From: Dillenia suffruticosa
Taxonomy: Eukaryota; Streptophyta; Magnoliopsida; Dilleniales; Dilleniaceae
DNA length: 64,000 nucleotides
Direction: 5' to 3'
Assembly (NCBI GenBank): GCA_033439265.1
Contig: JAVTVX010000010.1
Location: 27,827,056-27,891,055 of the forward strand
Positions 49,016-61,100 of the stretch are shown here, in pieces. Positions within the stretch are counted from its first letter, which is position 1. Each line of letters opens with the position of its first letter. The position numbers were made by a program, and so were the translations under genes. The notes beneath the pieces were generated by a model. The model worked only from the letters and a program-made list of their open reading frames with translations. It was not told where the DNA came from and searched no databases.

Positions 49016-50689
49016 CGAATTTTTGATTTTCGTCTCTAAATGTAGCGACAAATAATTTTCGTCGCTAAATTTGCGACGGATTTAGCGACAAAAAATTATT
49101 TGTCGCGAAATTTAGCGACGAATTTCTAATTTTTCGTTGCTAAATTTTTGCGATGCGTTATTAGCGACGAAAAATTTTTCGTCGCTAATTTCGTTGCTAA
49201 AGTTTTTAGCAACGAATTTTTATTAAATTTTCGTCGCTAAATTTGTTGCTAAAAGCTGGTTTTTTTGTAGTGTCTATAGCAGCATTGTTGATGTTGTAGC
49301 CCAAAACCAATATACTTAGCTCATATTTTAACAGTAGCTCTTCTTGTTCATGGGAGTACACACTCAGCTGACCTAGTTCTTTTGGTTAAATTACAGCATT
49401 CTAGAAATGCTCATCCCCATCGGTGTCTATGGTGAGGTCTTCATGACGCTTTTCCATTTAAATGGACTGCTAGGTTTTATTATTGTTATTTTTCTATTCA
49501 TTTAATCTCTTCGAATTTGTTATCCTTTCGCAGGAGGAATACTTACCGGTGAGGATCATGCAGTTCCGGCACTTGCTCTACAGAGAGATCATCTTGTCAC
49601 TTAGAGGGAAAATATGGGTGCAGAGTTTCTTTAGCTAAATCAAATAAATATTATTATTTTAAAAGGGGGATTGAGAGGTTATGATGAAACACAAGAAATG
49701 CTAATAATTTCTTATGTTAAATAAAAAAAAAATCCACCGAAGTAGATTTTTCTTTCATTAAATAAATTAAACAAGATTAATTTAAACCTTTTAAACCATA
49801 GGGCAATTGAAGTAACAATATCTTCTCATCAGTGTAGTATTTCTTCTGATTTCTGATCCATATTACTTTCATGTTTTTAAGTGTTATACTTGGTCGGAAG
49901 AGTACTCTTGGGAATGTGCTGCTTGACTGCACTTATAACTTACAAGTTCCGCCGGAGACAATTGTCAACTGATGACTACATTGAGGAATTCCTTCAAAAA
50001 TACAACAACCTCATGCCAATCAGATACTCCTACGCAAAAATAAAACAGATAACCAAAGGATTCAGGGACAAATTGGGTCATGGAGGGTATGGTTCTGTTT
50101 ACAAGGGGAAGCTGCAAAGCGGGCATTTTGTTGCTGTCAAAATGTTGAACAAATCCAAAACCAATGGACAAGATTTCATAAGTGAAGTCTCGACAATCGG
50201 AAGGATTCAACATGTCAATGTTGTGCAGCTCATTGGATTTTGTACAGAGGATCAAAACAAGCTCTAGTTTATGATTTCATGCCTAATGGATCGCTGGACA
50301 AGTTCATCTTCCAAGGAGAAGAGAAGAATAGCCCATTGAGTTGGAGAAGAATGTATGAGATTGCACTTGGAGTGGCTCAGGGAATTGAATATTTACATCG
50401 AGGCTGTGAAATGCAGATTTTGCACTTCGATATTAAGCCACACAACATTCTTCTTGATGATATCTTTCTTCCAAAAATCTCAGATTTTGGCCATGCCAAA
50501 CTTTACCCAACAGACGATAGTGTAGTCTCTCTCACTGTTGCAAGAGGGACACTAGGCTATATTGCTCCGGAATTGTTCTATAAGAATATTGGAGGCATTT
50601 CATACAAAGCTGATGTCTGTAGTTTTGGGATGTTGCAGTTGGAAATGGTGGGAAGAAGAAAGAATTTGAATGCATATGCAGAGCACTCT

Positions 50690-50912
50690 TTTTTTTTTTT
50701 TTTTTGATACCATGTCTTGGACACCGCCCGATATCCAAAGTTTTACCCCGACTAATCTGGACCGACCGCTGCAGTGGCTCATTTCGGAAGGTGGGTCTCC
50801 CAACGGGGAACCCTCCATACACATGAGGGCCCGATACTTCCAGCGGGATTCGAACCTCGATCATGCTTAAGGGAAGTCAACCCCACATCCAATTGAGCCA
50901 ACCCACGTTGGT
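50690..50912 (-). mobile_element. tRNA-derived SINE copy 2, inside kinase exon
   Basis: 223-bp element on the minus strand: A box TGGCTCAATTGG and perfect B box GGTTCGAATCC in its head, tail ...CATGGTATC plus poly(A) (T run 50690-50705). Target duplication TATGCAGAGCACTCT at 50675-50689 and 50913-50927. The unit A gene has the empty site near 2514-2528. Confidence 0.95.
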
Positions 50913-51224
50913 TATGCAGAGCACTCTAGTCAAATATATTTCCCTTCATGGATATATGACAGATTTGAGCAAGGATTGGACATTGATTTCGGAGATGATG
51001 TGACAGAGGATGAAAAAAGGATTGCAAGGAAGATGGTCTTGGTCGCGCTGTGGTGCATACAGATGAAGCCTGCTGACCGTCTTTCAATGAGAAGAGCATT
51101 GGAATTATTTGAAGGGGAAGTTGAGCTTCTGCATATGCCTCCCAAGCCTTTCCAACACCGTGAGGAGACGGCAACAGCCTTCTCGCACAATGCTATTGAC
51201 ACCATCTCAATTGATGGACGATGA

Positions 51225-52677
51225 GTGAGTGGAAGTAATGAGTTTCTACTGATGGTGAATAAAAAAGACCGAATATAATGTGGATGAGTGCGAACAAGAG
51301 GCAGTGGTTACGAGTTACCTGCTGCTTTAATCCTTTCATCCTCGGTTGTCCTAATTTTTTTCCCCTACTTTTTGTATTGTACCAGTGTTGTATCCTGCAT
51401 TATAATAAAAAAGTAAAAGAAATATGAGCTATGCATGAGTTATAAATCCTGCATTCGAGGATATGCATAGGTAATTATAGACACAAGTAAGAGAGTGCAT
51501 ACATAACACCAAACAAGCTGCATTCAAATCCATAAAATCGTATGAATACAATCAGGTGTCTTTTAGGATAATGCTATTAAGTCTGAGAATAATGCTTATG
51601 ACAAGTTTCTATGACCTGTGTGGTATAATTACATGATCTTTCTTGCTATGATATAAGAAAGTTTGCACTAATCTCATGAACGAGATCGAAAGCGATAATC
51701 ATGTGGGATTTGTTTAGTTGGACTACCCCATTTAAAGCATGCTGAACAATAACCAATTACTTATTTGGATTATATGATTTCACAGTTTTGTCTCAAAAGG
51801 CGTACCGTTTTAGGGGGTGTGATCACACTTATATAACCGAATGATCACTCTGGAACTAGCGGATCTGGGATAAAACACATCCACCCTTACCTTTTTATAG
51901 CCAAGACTGAAACATCTATACTTACTGATATGGGATTCCACCCTCCGACGTCCACGCCCACACTACTAAACTAATGTGGGATGCTAGAGTATGGCAATAA
52001 ACAAATATGCAAAGTGATAATATCCACAGGCTGAGGTTGTAAGCAATAAAATCCAAAATCCAATTGTAATAAGGAACAACACTACAGGCTATCTAAAACT
52101 CATAATAATCATCATGGAAATGTAATAACAGGAAAAATATACACCACACAAATTTGAGAAGGCCAAACAAGACACCATCCAAGAAGCCAAATAGTGGCCC
52201 TAAAGGACGAAAGAGGTTATTCTTAGTTGAAGACCATATCAACAAAAACAAGTTCCAGTGGTCTTAAACAGAGCATGAATAGAAAAGAAGATAATAATAG
52301 AAGAAATTCCTCTAATTTATTGGTGCAGGCCCACGGAGTGCCCCGGTCTTCACCCTCCTTACAAGTCAAAAAGAAACACGTCAATTTTATGGACTTGATG
52401 GTGTGAAGCTCTCCCGAAATTTCGAGGTTGAGTTTCCAATACGTTGAATGATATTGTCTTGAAGATAATGTACTTGAAGTGAATATATACTGAAATTCTG
52501 GCCTAGTGTTCTTGAAAAGTAGTAACAAAATCAGTTACTCATCTTGGCCATGGAACAATCTCTCTCACAAATCTTTTACTCTGGCTAAACTCGAGCTTCA
52601 ATATTGGTTACTTTTGTCTTTTTGGCGCGTCCTAGAGGATAACCAAGGAAAAAGATTTCCAACAGGGTTTAGCAGAG
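51225..52677. other. Intergenic region between kinase-1 relic and kinase 2, unit B
   Basis: Counterpart of 2819-4276. No gene. It contains the putative promoter of the intact kinase 2; the leader immediately before the ATG at 52678 is nearly identical to that of unit A. Confidence 0.6.
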
Positions 52678-54869
52678 ATGAGTTCTTCAGTCCAAGTATT
52701 CATCTATATCTCGAGTCTATTAATCATAGTGGCAGTAATCTTGGCAGATGAGCTCGAAAATCATTGTGTTGAATCAACATGCAGAGGAAGCAGCCCTGTC
52801 ATCCGATTTCCATTTCGTCTTAAGGGTCGCCAACCAATTGAATGTGGTTATCCCGGCTTTGATCTTTCTTGTACCAATGATAACAAAACTCTGTTAGAGT
52901 TTCCTAATTCAATCAAAGTTTTTGTCAAAAACATCAATTACAGATTGCAGACAATTGATGTAATTGACCCTGGTAGCTGCACCCCCAAACTAGTAAAAAG
53001 CATGAACTTAACCTATTCCCCTTTCCAAGTTGGCCAGGACTTTTATTCTTTTTATTATAGCTTGTTCAATTGTAGCTCAACAGAGGATTTCCTCTATGCT
53101 CGCCAAGTCCCATGCCTAAGCATTCCGGGCTTCAAGGTGTTTGCTGCAAATAAATATGATGATATTTGGGATATTCCTTTGTCATCTTGTACGAAGATGT
53201 ATGATGTTCCTGAAGGTGCGATACTTACAGACAACCAAACAGTTATTTCTTTCAGTTGGTTTCGACCAAGTTGTCAAGAATGTGAAGCAAGTGGAGGAGC
53301 TTGTAAGCTGAAGAACAGCCAAACTAGATCGAATCTGAAGATTGAATGTTTAAAGAAACACGATCTAAATTCTGGTACGTGTCATTCAATTCCCAGAAAA
53401 GTAACAAATTTCTACCAAACTCTGATTCTGGCATAAAAAATATAGAAAAACATGTGGATCCCAGCATTTCATATTAATCTTCCTACAATATCCATTTCTT
53501 TATCCGGTTCCTGTACATTTTACAGGCCCTAAGAATTTACAAGTGAAAGATAAGATATTTTTCTCCTTCATATTTTGTTTTTTAATTTGTTCTTTAGCCC
53601 GACAAACTGATTAAATTTGTCCATTCACTTACTTCACAGGTTCAACAAAGAAACTAGTGGTTGCAGGTAAAGTGGATCTAAACATTTTGCCACTCCTGCT
53701 GCTATTATGGATATTTATCGCTCTGAAAATTTTTTATTTCCAAACCAGGTGCAAGTTTAGGTGCATTTATGTTTGCCTTAGCAACCATTCAATTCTGCCG
53801 CATCTATAGATTGGACAAAATGGAGAGAGAGCATCAACGAAAGATTGAAAAATTTCTGGATGATTATAGAGCAGATAAACCCTCAAGATATTCCTATGCT
53901 GACGTCAAGAGAATCACCTGCAAGTTTCAGGATAAATTGGGCCAAGGGGCTTATGGAACTGTGTACAAGGGAAAGCTTTCTAATGAAGTGTTTGTAGCCG
54001 TTAAGATTCTCGACAGCTCTGAAAGTGATGGAGATGAGTTCATCAATGAAGTAGCAACTATGGGTAGAATTCATCATGTCAATGTGGTCCGGTTGGTGGG
54101 GTTCTGCGCTGATGGGTTTAGACGAGCTCTCATTTATGAGTTCTTGCCAAATGGGTCCCTAGAGAAGATCATATATTCGAGAAATGGTCTCTCTCTCTCT
54201 CTCTCCCTTGGTTGGCAGAAAGTTCATGACATTGCCCTAGGCATAGCCAGGGGAATTAAGTATCTTCACCAAGGTTGTGATAAACCAATTCTCCATTTTG
54301 ACATCAAACCACACAATGTTTTGCTAGATCAAAATTTCAATCCTAAAATATCTGATTTTGGACAAGCCAAACTCTGTTTCAGGGACAAAAGCCACGTGTC
54401 CATAACTGCTGCAAGGGGAACCATGGGCTATATGGCACCTGAAGTTTTCTCAAGGAACTTTGGCAACGTGTCTTACAAGTCTGATGTTTATAGTTTTGGC
54501 ATGTTGCTTCTTGAAATGGTCGGTGGGAGAAAAGTAGACACTGCAGCTAAGGAAATTAGTGAACTACAGTTCCCAGCATGGATTTATGATAGCTTGGAGG
54601 GAAAAGATGGTACACCCTCTCAAATTGACGATGATGAACAGGCCAAGATAGTGAAGAAACTAACCATTGTGGGTCTGCGTTGCATTCAGTGGTACCCAGT
54701 TGATCGACCCTCAATGAATGTGGTGGTTCAAATGCTGGAAGGAGAAGAAGACAATCCAACCATTCCACCTAATCCTTTTGCTTCAACAGGTCCATCCTCA
54801 TCATCTACTGGAAGCATGCCTAGGAAGCCTTTTAACCAAGAACTACCTGCTATCCCTGAATCTGAATAA
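52678..54869 (+). CDS. LRK10L-type (rust resistance kinase Lr10-like) receptor kinase 2, intact
   Basis: Predicted plasma-membrane serine/threonine receptor kinase, 614 aa, in three phase-1 exons: 52678-53374, 53640-53666 (27 nt), 53749-54869. Signal peptide 1-23. GUB_WAK_bind ectodomain about 30-105 (CGYPGFDLSC). Second cysteine-rich WAK_assoc-like part to about 230 (CQECEASGGAC). Transmembrane segment about 242-260 (GAFMFALATIQFC). Kinase about 300-595: GQGAYGTVYKG (306-316), VAVK Lys327, catalytic HFDIKPHN with Asp426 (non-RD), DFG with Asp444, GTMGYMAPE. A (TC)9 microsatellite at 54188-54205 encodes Leu-Ser repeats (about 390-395) within the kinase. All catalytic residues are present and splice sites are conserved with the dead copy in unit A. 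The Lr10/LRK10L family includes disease-resistance-linked receptors; the ligand here is unknown. Confidence 0.93.
54188..54205 (+). repeat. (TC)9 coding microsatellite in kinase 2
   Basis: In-frame dinucleotide repeat encoding Ser-Leu alternation. One extra TC disables the unit A copy. Confidence 0.95.
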
Positions 54870-56547
54870 GAGCACCAACCACATGTTCCTTAATGTTACA
54901 GGTATTCAAGGAGATACTTGATGTCAATAAGAATGCCCTTTTTACTTGTCTGTGATATCTCCGAGCTTTGTAACGTCACATATGAAGAGAATAAGCTTCA
55001 GGGTATACCAGTCTCCGTTGCTTCCTATTGTATTTAATATTCTCGAATGAAAAGGGTTTTGATCATTTGCAAGAATTATTTTTGTGGTTAAAAACTGAGT
55101 GGGCTTTGGGTGTTTAGCTGCTGTCACTTACCGCAATTCTCTTCTTGTTTGGTTTTTCTCTGAAGTGTATTTCTGTTTATCTTTCCCTAGAGTTTGAAGT
55201 ACGTATCCTGAAAAACGAGGAGGGCCAATGAAACTAAAATTTGGTGATGTTGGGAAAATTTTGGATGGCTACAAGAATCAGTGGAACAGTGTAAAAGTGG
55301 AGTTGCAATGCAAGGTGTAAAAAAAAAAAAAAAAGAAAAGAAAAAATGATTCAAATTTCGAGACTATAGGATGACACGCTTTTATGATCCCTTAATTCAA
55401 TCAACACACATACCATTGGCATTAAAGAAGATAACAAATATGTTTCTCTGTATTCACTATATTTTCCTATGCGGGAGCATAGAGATGAATTGTCCAATGG
55501 ACAAAAACTAAGTTTGTCATTGTCTCACTTCTTATATTCAGTCATGTCTTATGAAATCAAAAAGTTAAAAGCCCCCTCATAACATTTGATGATTTACGAT
55601 TGATTTGCATCTTGGAGATATGTTCTTTTGAAAACCTAGAGGGGAAATAAATAAATATTTGGGTAAAAATTATTTAAGTTACTGAAATTTAATCATTATA
55701 CCAAGACAACAATATTAATAAAATTATGAAAATTTTACACTATAAGTATCATAAAATACTATGTTGTCTCGTTTCTAAATAACATGTCGAAAGTTTTAAA
55801 ACAAACTAACAAATAAATTTTTTCGACACTAATTTTTGAATCTAAATTGAATTAAAATCACTAATCTTTTTCCGACAACTAAATATCCTAGACCTAAAAG
55901 ATGTCACAAAATTGGATCAATTTCAATTTTTCACAATTCAAATGTCTTTGTTGAAATAAATGATCAATCTTTCCAAACCTAGAATATGAGGAAATATATC
56001 TTAATTTCTCACTTCTCAAAAAATGCTCTCTCATATGTTTTTTCTTTCTTGTTCCATCACACTGGAATATTGCTAAACTCGTACGTTAAGTTCATTTCTT
56101 GAAAAAGAAAGAGAGAGAGGAGTTGAGAGTGCTGAGAGGGGTGGTTATCAAAGGCCACCCTCTCCCCATTTTATGAATAGGGTCTTGGGTCTACACTCGT
56201 GGGCGGACCTGGACCCAACTTTTTCAACACGTGGCAATACAAGAACAACCCTGCGTTTGTAGAAACTTCCTTTCCCCTCTAAAATAAAATAAATGCAGGT
56301 AAACAAACAATCCCATCCAAACAAACCAAGAAAAAAAATAGACTAGCCATTGGGTGTACCTAGTAGGGCTTAGGGGTGCAGCTTGGGTCGCGCAACCCAT
56401 TACTAAACCAAATCTAACTCGGTTGGGTTGGGTCATGGTTCCAATTGATTTGTGGGTTGAGCATAGATCAGAAAATTTTGGACTCATCCAAAGTGGGTTT
56501 GGGTTAGGGTCAGGAGATAAACACAAACTCAAACCATCTAATTTTTT
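54870..56547. other. Intergenic region downstream of kinase 2, unit B
   Basis: Aligns with 6466-6708, 11785-12796, 13040-13163 and 15491-15790 of unit A, and supplies the empty sites for copia-1, SINE 1, the LINE and the minimal retroinsertion. No gene. Confidence 0.65.
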
Positions 56548-56777
56548 CTTCTTTTTTTTTTCTTTTTTTTGGTACCATATTTTGGATACCGTCTGATATC
56601 CGGGACTTTACCCCAACTAATCCGGACCGACAACAACAGTGGCTCCTTTCGGAGGGTGAGTCTTCCAACGGAAAACGCTCCATACACAAGAGGGTCCGAT
56701 ACTCCCAGTGGGAGTCGAACCTCGATCATGCTTAAAAGTACTCAACCCAACATCCAATTGAGTCAACCCACGTCGGT
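56548..56777 (-). mobile_element. tRNA-derived SINE copy 3
   Basis: Minus-strand copy with B-box-like GGTTCGACTCC, tail ...ATGGTACC plus interrupted poly(A) (T-rich 56549-56570). The target duplication is close to AACCATCTAATTTTT (about 56532-56546) and a slightly diverged copy at 56778-56793. The empty site is in unit A near 15785-15800. It is somewhat more diverged than copies 1 and 2. Confidence 0.9.
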
Positions 56778-56793
56778 AACCATCCAAATTTTT

Positions 56794-57068
56794 CCATAAA
56801 TGTATTCATTGAGATAGCATTTTATACGAAGTTTAAGGGAATTTAAAGGTTATTTAGATAATTTCTTATCAATTTAATGTAATATTAGTAATATTATAAA
56901 TCGGACTATACCAAATAAATAATTTTTTTACAACTCTCTCTCTCTCTCTAAAGATTCGTTCTGGGCTCTTCTCTCTATTTACAGTCTACCACTTCAGATT
57001 CTCTCCCCATCCCCAAGGCCTCCTCTCTCGCTCATTCTCGGCTTCTCTCTTTCTACCGTCCGCATTAC

Positions 57069-57107
<39 letters not shown>

Positions 57108-57796
57108 CACTATATATCAAAGTCTGTTGGTGCCTGGCGCCTATTTCTCTATTCAGGTACTCTTTCGATCTCCCTTTCCCTCTCTACAATCTAGGATTTC
57201 TGTTTACTAATGGGTCTCGGAATCGAGTGCCTATTTTCTCCTCAAAACTCCCGATAATCCTTTTTTTTTTTTTCCAGAGATTTGGGTTTGTGTTGATTTT
57301 ACTTTTTTTTTTGGTGATAAAGAGAACAAGAAAAGGACTAAGAACCGTATCCAAGGGGATAGCGGGTGATCACATTTCCCCTCTCTTAATTTAATCTGAG
57401 ATCCGAATTCTTTTGTAACCAAAAAAAAAAAAAAAGTGAAGCGAGGCCCATTGATTTTACCATTTTCATTTTTGTTTGTTTACATGATTTTTCTATGCAA
57501 ACAATAGTTAAACTAAGCTCAATATTTCTGAGGAGTCTGGACCACACCGGGCCTGTTAAGCAGGCCCAGGCTCATTTGAAATTTTCAATGAGCGCATCAC
57601 GTGAAGAACAACATGAAGACGTGGCACTGCCCAAGTGTCCTGTGTTTGACATTATTACCACGTGTTACAATCAGGACCGTCAACAAAAACAAGTTTGCGA
57701 TGCTATTGCGAAGTGGAGAATCATCTCATAACCTAGAAAAGCCGTCGATAAGCAAAAGGCATGGTTCTGTGTACCTTCATCTCTACAGCCACAAGG
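56794..57796 (+). promoter_or_regulatory. SDHAF4 promoter / 5' leader with probable 5'UTR intron, unit B
   Basis: Counterpart of about 15800-17074. Contains a (CT)17 tract at 57071-57104, longer than in unit A, and a CAG/GTACTC donor near 57155. A ~100-bp stretch after the T-rich block (near 57333-57440), with an A-run, is not in unit A. Confidence 0.5.
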
Positions 57797-58186
57797 ATGG
57801 CAAGCAATCTGGGCCGTTTGTTCACAACTCTCGCGGAGCAGTCGAAACCAAAATTAGGGTTTCTGAGTTTGAGATCTGAAACGGGAACTCTATTCAAATC
57901 GAACGCAGCGAGAAGACTGATCTCTTCATCAACGCCTTTAAGTAATCAACAAGAGAATCCGAAGAAGGAACGCGAAGTAGCAGAGGAAGAGATATCATCG
58001 GAACCAAAAATGAGTCTCGAGAACGACTTCAAAGACGACGAAGATGAAGGAGACAACGAGGACGGCGACGATGATAGAGAGTCGGTTCAAGTGAATAAAG
58101 AGACGGGTGAAGTCGGTGGACCTAAAGGACCCGAACCGACCCGATATGGGGACTGGGAACGAGCCGGTCGGTGCTATGATTTTTGA
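57797..58186 (+). CDS. SDHAF4: SDHAF4: succinate dehydrogenase assembly factor 4, mitochondrial (unit B copy)
   Basis: 129 aa, single coding exon, same start context as the unit A copy. It has a presequence-like N-terminus, acidic linker (with a short [12 protein letters not shown] run) and the conserved C-terminal SDHAF4 domain with [19 protein letters not shown]. The role inferred from the family is stabilising the flavinylated SDH1 subunit in the mitochondrial matrix before it joins SDH2. An in-frame upstream ATG at 57761 would add 12 residues; it is not in frame in unit A, so 57797 is preferred. Replacement changes against unit A sit in the presequence and linker (for example Y to Q and G to R in the linker). 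Both copies therefore look usable. Confidence 0.93.
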   Translation: MASNLGRLFTTLAEQSKPKLGFLSLRSETGTLFKSNAARRLISSSTPLSNQQENPKKEREVAEEEISSEPKMSLENDFKDDEDEGDNEDGDDDRESVQVNKETGEVGGPKGPEPTRYGDWERAGRCYDF

Positions 58187-61100
58187 ATTTATAGGAAAAT
58201 GCAAAAGTAAAATTTCAGTGGAGTGGGGTTTTTTTTTTTTTTTTTAATCTATTTACTTGTTCGTTTGGGGTGGACTTGATGATATGTTGGGGCTGTTGAG
58301 ATAAGGTTTTCCTTTATCTAATATTGGAATGATTATCAATGTTTTTTTTTAAGACCTTAAATGTTTTATTTTGTTTGTGTCTTTTAAATGTATACTTAGT
58401 ATTAGCAAATGTCCATGATGCTCCTCCTACTGTGTCTTCACGTACTCGCTATATAAACACAGCAACTTTCAGTTTCTACGGGTGCAAATGGGTCAAACCA
58501 ACTAGTTCGCTTATTAGATTTATTTTGAATTATTAATAAATTTAATAAGGCCTTTTCTAACTGTTCGCTTATTAGACTATATATATAAATAAACTTAACA
58601 ATTTTTACAAATTTTATTTTAATATATGTAAATAAGTATAAAATGCTTAATATAATTTAATTTTTTTATGATTAACTAATTGATTTACCGTGTTCCTGAA
58701 TCAAATTAAATAAAAAGAGTTAAACCTGCTTAATTAAGAATGTCAATTTTTTTTAATCTAATTTTGACTCTATATATGAGTTATATATATCGAGTTAAGA
58801 TAAATTAGAATATATAAATCGAGTTAAACAAGGTCAGAAGAGATCAAATAAAAAAAAAAAAACCATTCTAACGAACCAAGTCTACATCACAATTAACAAT
58901 TCAATACAACATGCAAAAAATCAAACACCCCGGTCATTAAATTTAACGAAATGTTTTTTTTTTTTTTTAAAAAAAAAAAAACTTTAGACCTCATTACCAT
59001 TGTATTAAAAAAATAAAAAAAAATTGGTGGGCACAAAAAAACTATTACTACCATAAATTTTATTTTGTATTTCTTACTTATTATACTTTACCTTTTCATA
59101 ACCCTAAAAAATACCTCTACCTATTCATGTCTTCTCCTGCCTACTGCTTTCTTTTTCCTGGATTGCTTCTCAACCTCTCCTTTCTTTTGCATACTGCTTT
59201 CTTTCTCGGTTGTTGCTTCTCGTACTTCTGATAAATTAGTAGAAGTTATGGAATAAAATAGTAGCAATGAATTGGATAAAATGTTTAAACTTATGAAATT
59301 GATGAATTTTAAAAATTTTATCATGAATTCAATCGACCACCCAATACCAATAAAAACATCCACCAGCCAATACCAATAAAAACAGTATTTAGGCACTAAC
59401 CTTATTCTCTTAGGTTGCGTGTAAACACCATGTAAAAGAACGACGGTTTATAAAAATATTAAAAATAAAAATATGGATAAATACATAAATATAAAAATAT
59501 AAAAATATAAAGATTTTTATATAAATATTAATTATTTTAAATCTAAAAGGATCATATATATAATTATTAATTACAAAAATAATATAAAAATAAAAATTAT
59601 AATAAATAAATAAGTAATTTATTAAATATGAAAATTTTGTAAATATAAAATTTTTAAAATTTTATATAAATATTGATTAATTAATATGTTAAAATGTTTT
59701 AAAAATTGAAAATAAAACAAAAAATTAATATTAAAAAATTCATAGGTTTTTTCTATTTTTTAAATTTTAAAAATTTTTTCCTTTTTTTTTTCTCCTATAA
59801 TTTTCTTTTAACGTAATATTTGGTAAATCGACTGATTTGCCTTTTGACTGTGATTCTTTTCTTTTTTTTTTTTATCTAGATCTTTTAGTATTTAAGATTT
59901 CATCTTTACTAATTCAGAATCGATTTAACTGTCGGATTTTATTTTTAGGGAGAGGTCTTCTAGCATTGTTTTCTCTGTGTCCATTGGAAGTCGAATTCCT
60001 GATCTAATTAAGGGATAAAAATGTCATTCCTATTTACGTCAATAAGTATTGATTTTTGATTGCGATTTTAACTATTATTCTAAGAGCCTCACTCCAACCC
60101 TCAAACACGACTGGACCGGACAACATCAGTCTATTTTCTCATGACAAGAATTTAACAGCAACTATTAATTATTTTATTTTTAAACAGTTAATTTCTTCTA
60201 TTTTTTTTATGTCGGTGGTCAACATTGTTTTTTCCTAGTTCGTAGAATAAAAGTGGGGTAATTTTTCTCCCCGCCATCCACCACGAGACCCTTTGATTTT
60301 TATAATTTTAACCTCTCTTTTGGGTTTGTAACTTTCGTCTAAAACTTGGTGCTGAATGATTAAATTGAATTATTTTGATTGATCTTTTAAAGTCTATAAT
60401 TTTGGCAAAGTTGTCAACTACTTTGTAGTTTATCTACACGAAGATAGAGAAACTGGGTGTGGAAATTATCGTAAAGTTAACCAAGACATACGCCATGCAA
60501 TTTTCTTGTTCATTTGGACCCAACGCATTTTGATTGAACGGGTCAAAGAAAATCCCCTCTTGCAATGCAAGTGAGAGAAGCAGCAGTTGATATTTTATAG
60601 TTTTAAATTTATAAAAGAAAATGGATAACTTTTTTGATAATTTTTTCAATTTATTTCTAATTAGTATCGATCATCGAACGACATTTTGATATTAAAAGAC
60701 AGAGACAGTAAAAAATATTAAATACTAATTGAAATAGATTACATTCACATTGGATTTAGATTCATGGGTTTGGGAGGGCAACAATAAATAAATTTATTTA
60801 GTTATTTATTTATTTATTTTTCAATGAAATTATGGATGGACTCTACATCGTTTTGGGATAAAACAAAAGATTTTATTCCCCAGCTATGGTTTGGGGGACA
60901 TAACAATAAGCAAACACTAGTAGTTATTTCCTTTTATTTTCGTTTTGCTAAATCATACAGAATTTTTTTAGAGTATTCCTAATATCTATAGTTGATGATG
61001 GAAAACATTTTTCGGCCAATATAACTAATCATAGAATTCAGATACCGATTCATGCATCGGAATTAGTAGATCATATCCATTATTAGTTAAGTCCATTCGA

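Larger units (their letters stand above)
46478..49272. mobile_element. Non-autonomous CACTA (En/Spm-type) transposon made of palindromic repeats
   Basis: 2795 bp. Ends are inverted copies of CACTACAAAAAAA (about 13 bp), flanked by the 3-bp duplication TCT (46475-46477 and 49273-49275), as expected for CACTA elements; the other LTR supplies the empty site. No transposase ORF. The interior is an array of about 18 units of 80-125 bp, each holding GCGACGAATTT and its inverted copy separated by CA, then an A/T-rich linker ending in TTAATTAATTAATTAA. A non-repetitive GC-rich core with tRNA-like boxes lies at 48285-48475. Confidence 0.92.
41641..49333 (+). mobile_element. copia-3: young Ty1/copia retrotransposon carrying a nested CACTA element
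   Basis: About 4.9 kb after subtracting the nested element. LTRs are 284 bp on the left and about the same on the right. They differ by only three substitutions plus copy number in an internal TAGTTTGT-type repeat. Target duplication GTAGC lies at 41636-41640 and 49334-49338. Primer binding site TGGTATCAGAGC at 41925-41936; polypurine tract ACTTGAGGGGGAA at 46234-46246. Coding order is gag, protease, integrase, RT, RNase H on the plus strand. Coding damage includes a stop and several frameshifts despite the near-identical LTRs. Confidence 0.96.
46247..49333 (+). repeat. copia-3 3' LTR, split by CACTA insertion
   Basis: LTR parts 46247-46477 and 49273-49333 become continuous with the left LTR once 46478-49272 and one TCT are removed. 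Confidence 0.94.
33155..51224 (+). pseudogene. LRK10L-type receptor kinase 1, unit B copy, shattered by insertions
   Basis: Homologous to 345-2818. Lesions in order: ATG changed to TTG at 33155; stop TAA at 33542-33544 (GAA in A); copia-2 inserted in exon 1 (33618-41233); exon 1 resumes at 41234-41505 with a TAG at about 41464; copia-3 with its nested CACTA in intron 1 (41641-49333); kinase exon from about 49881; one-base deletion in a G run near 50247-50250; SINE at 50690-50912 inside the kinase domain; the remainder 50928-51224 to the stop. The kinase motifs HFDIKPHN and SDFG are still readable, so this relic keeps the Asp that the unit A gene has lost. It cannot encode a receptor. Confidence 0.93.

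Noticed and set aside
60056-60238. Short ORF upstream of the ATL gene in unit B
   Set aside because: 60 aa, AT-rich, no start context or similarity I recognise; length expected by chance.
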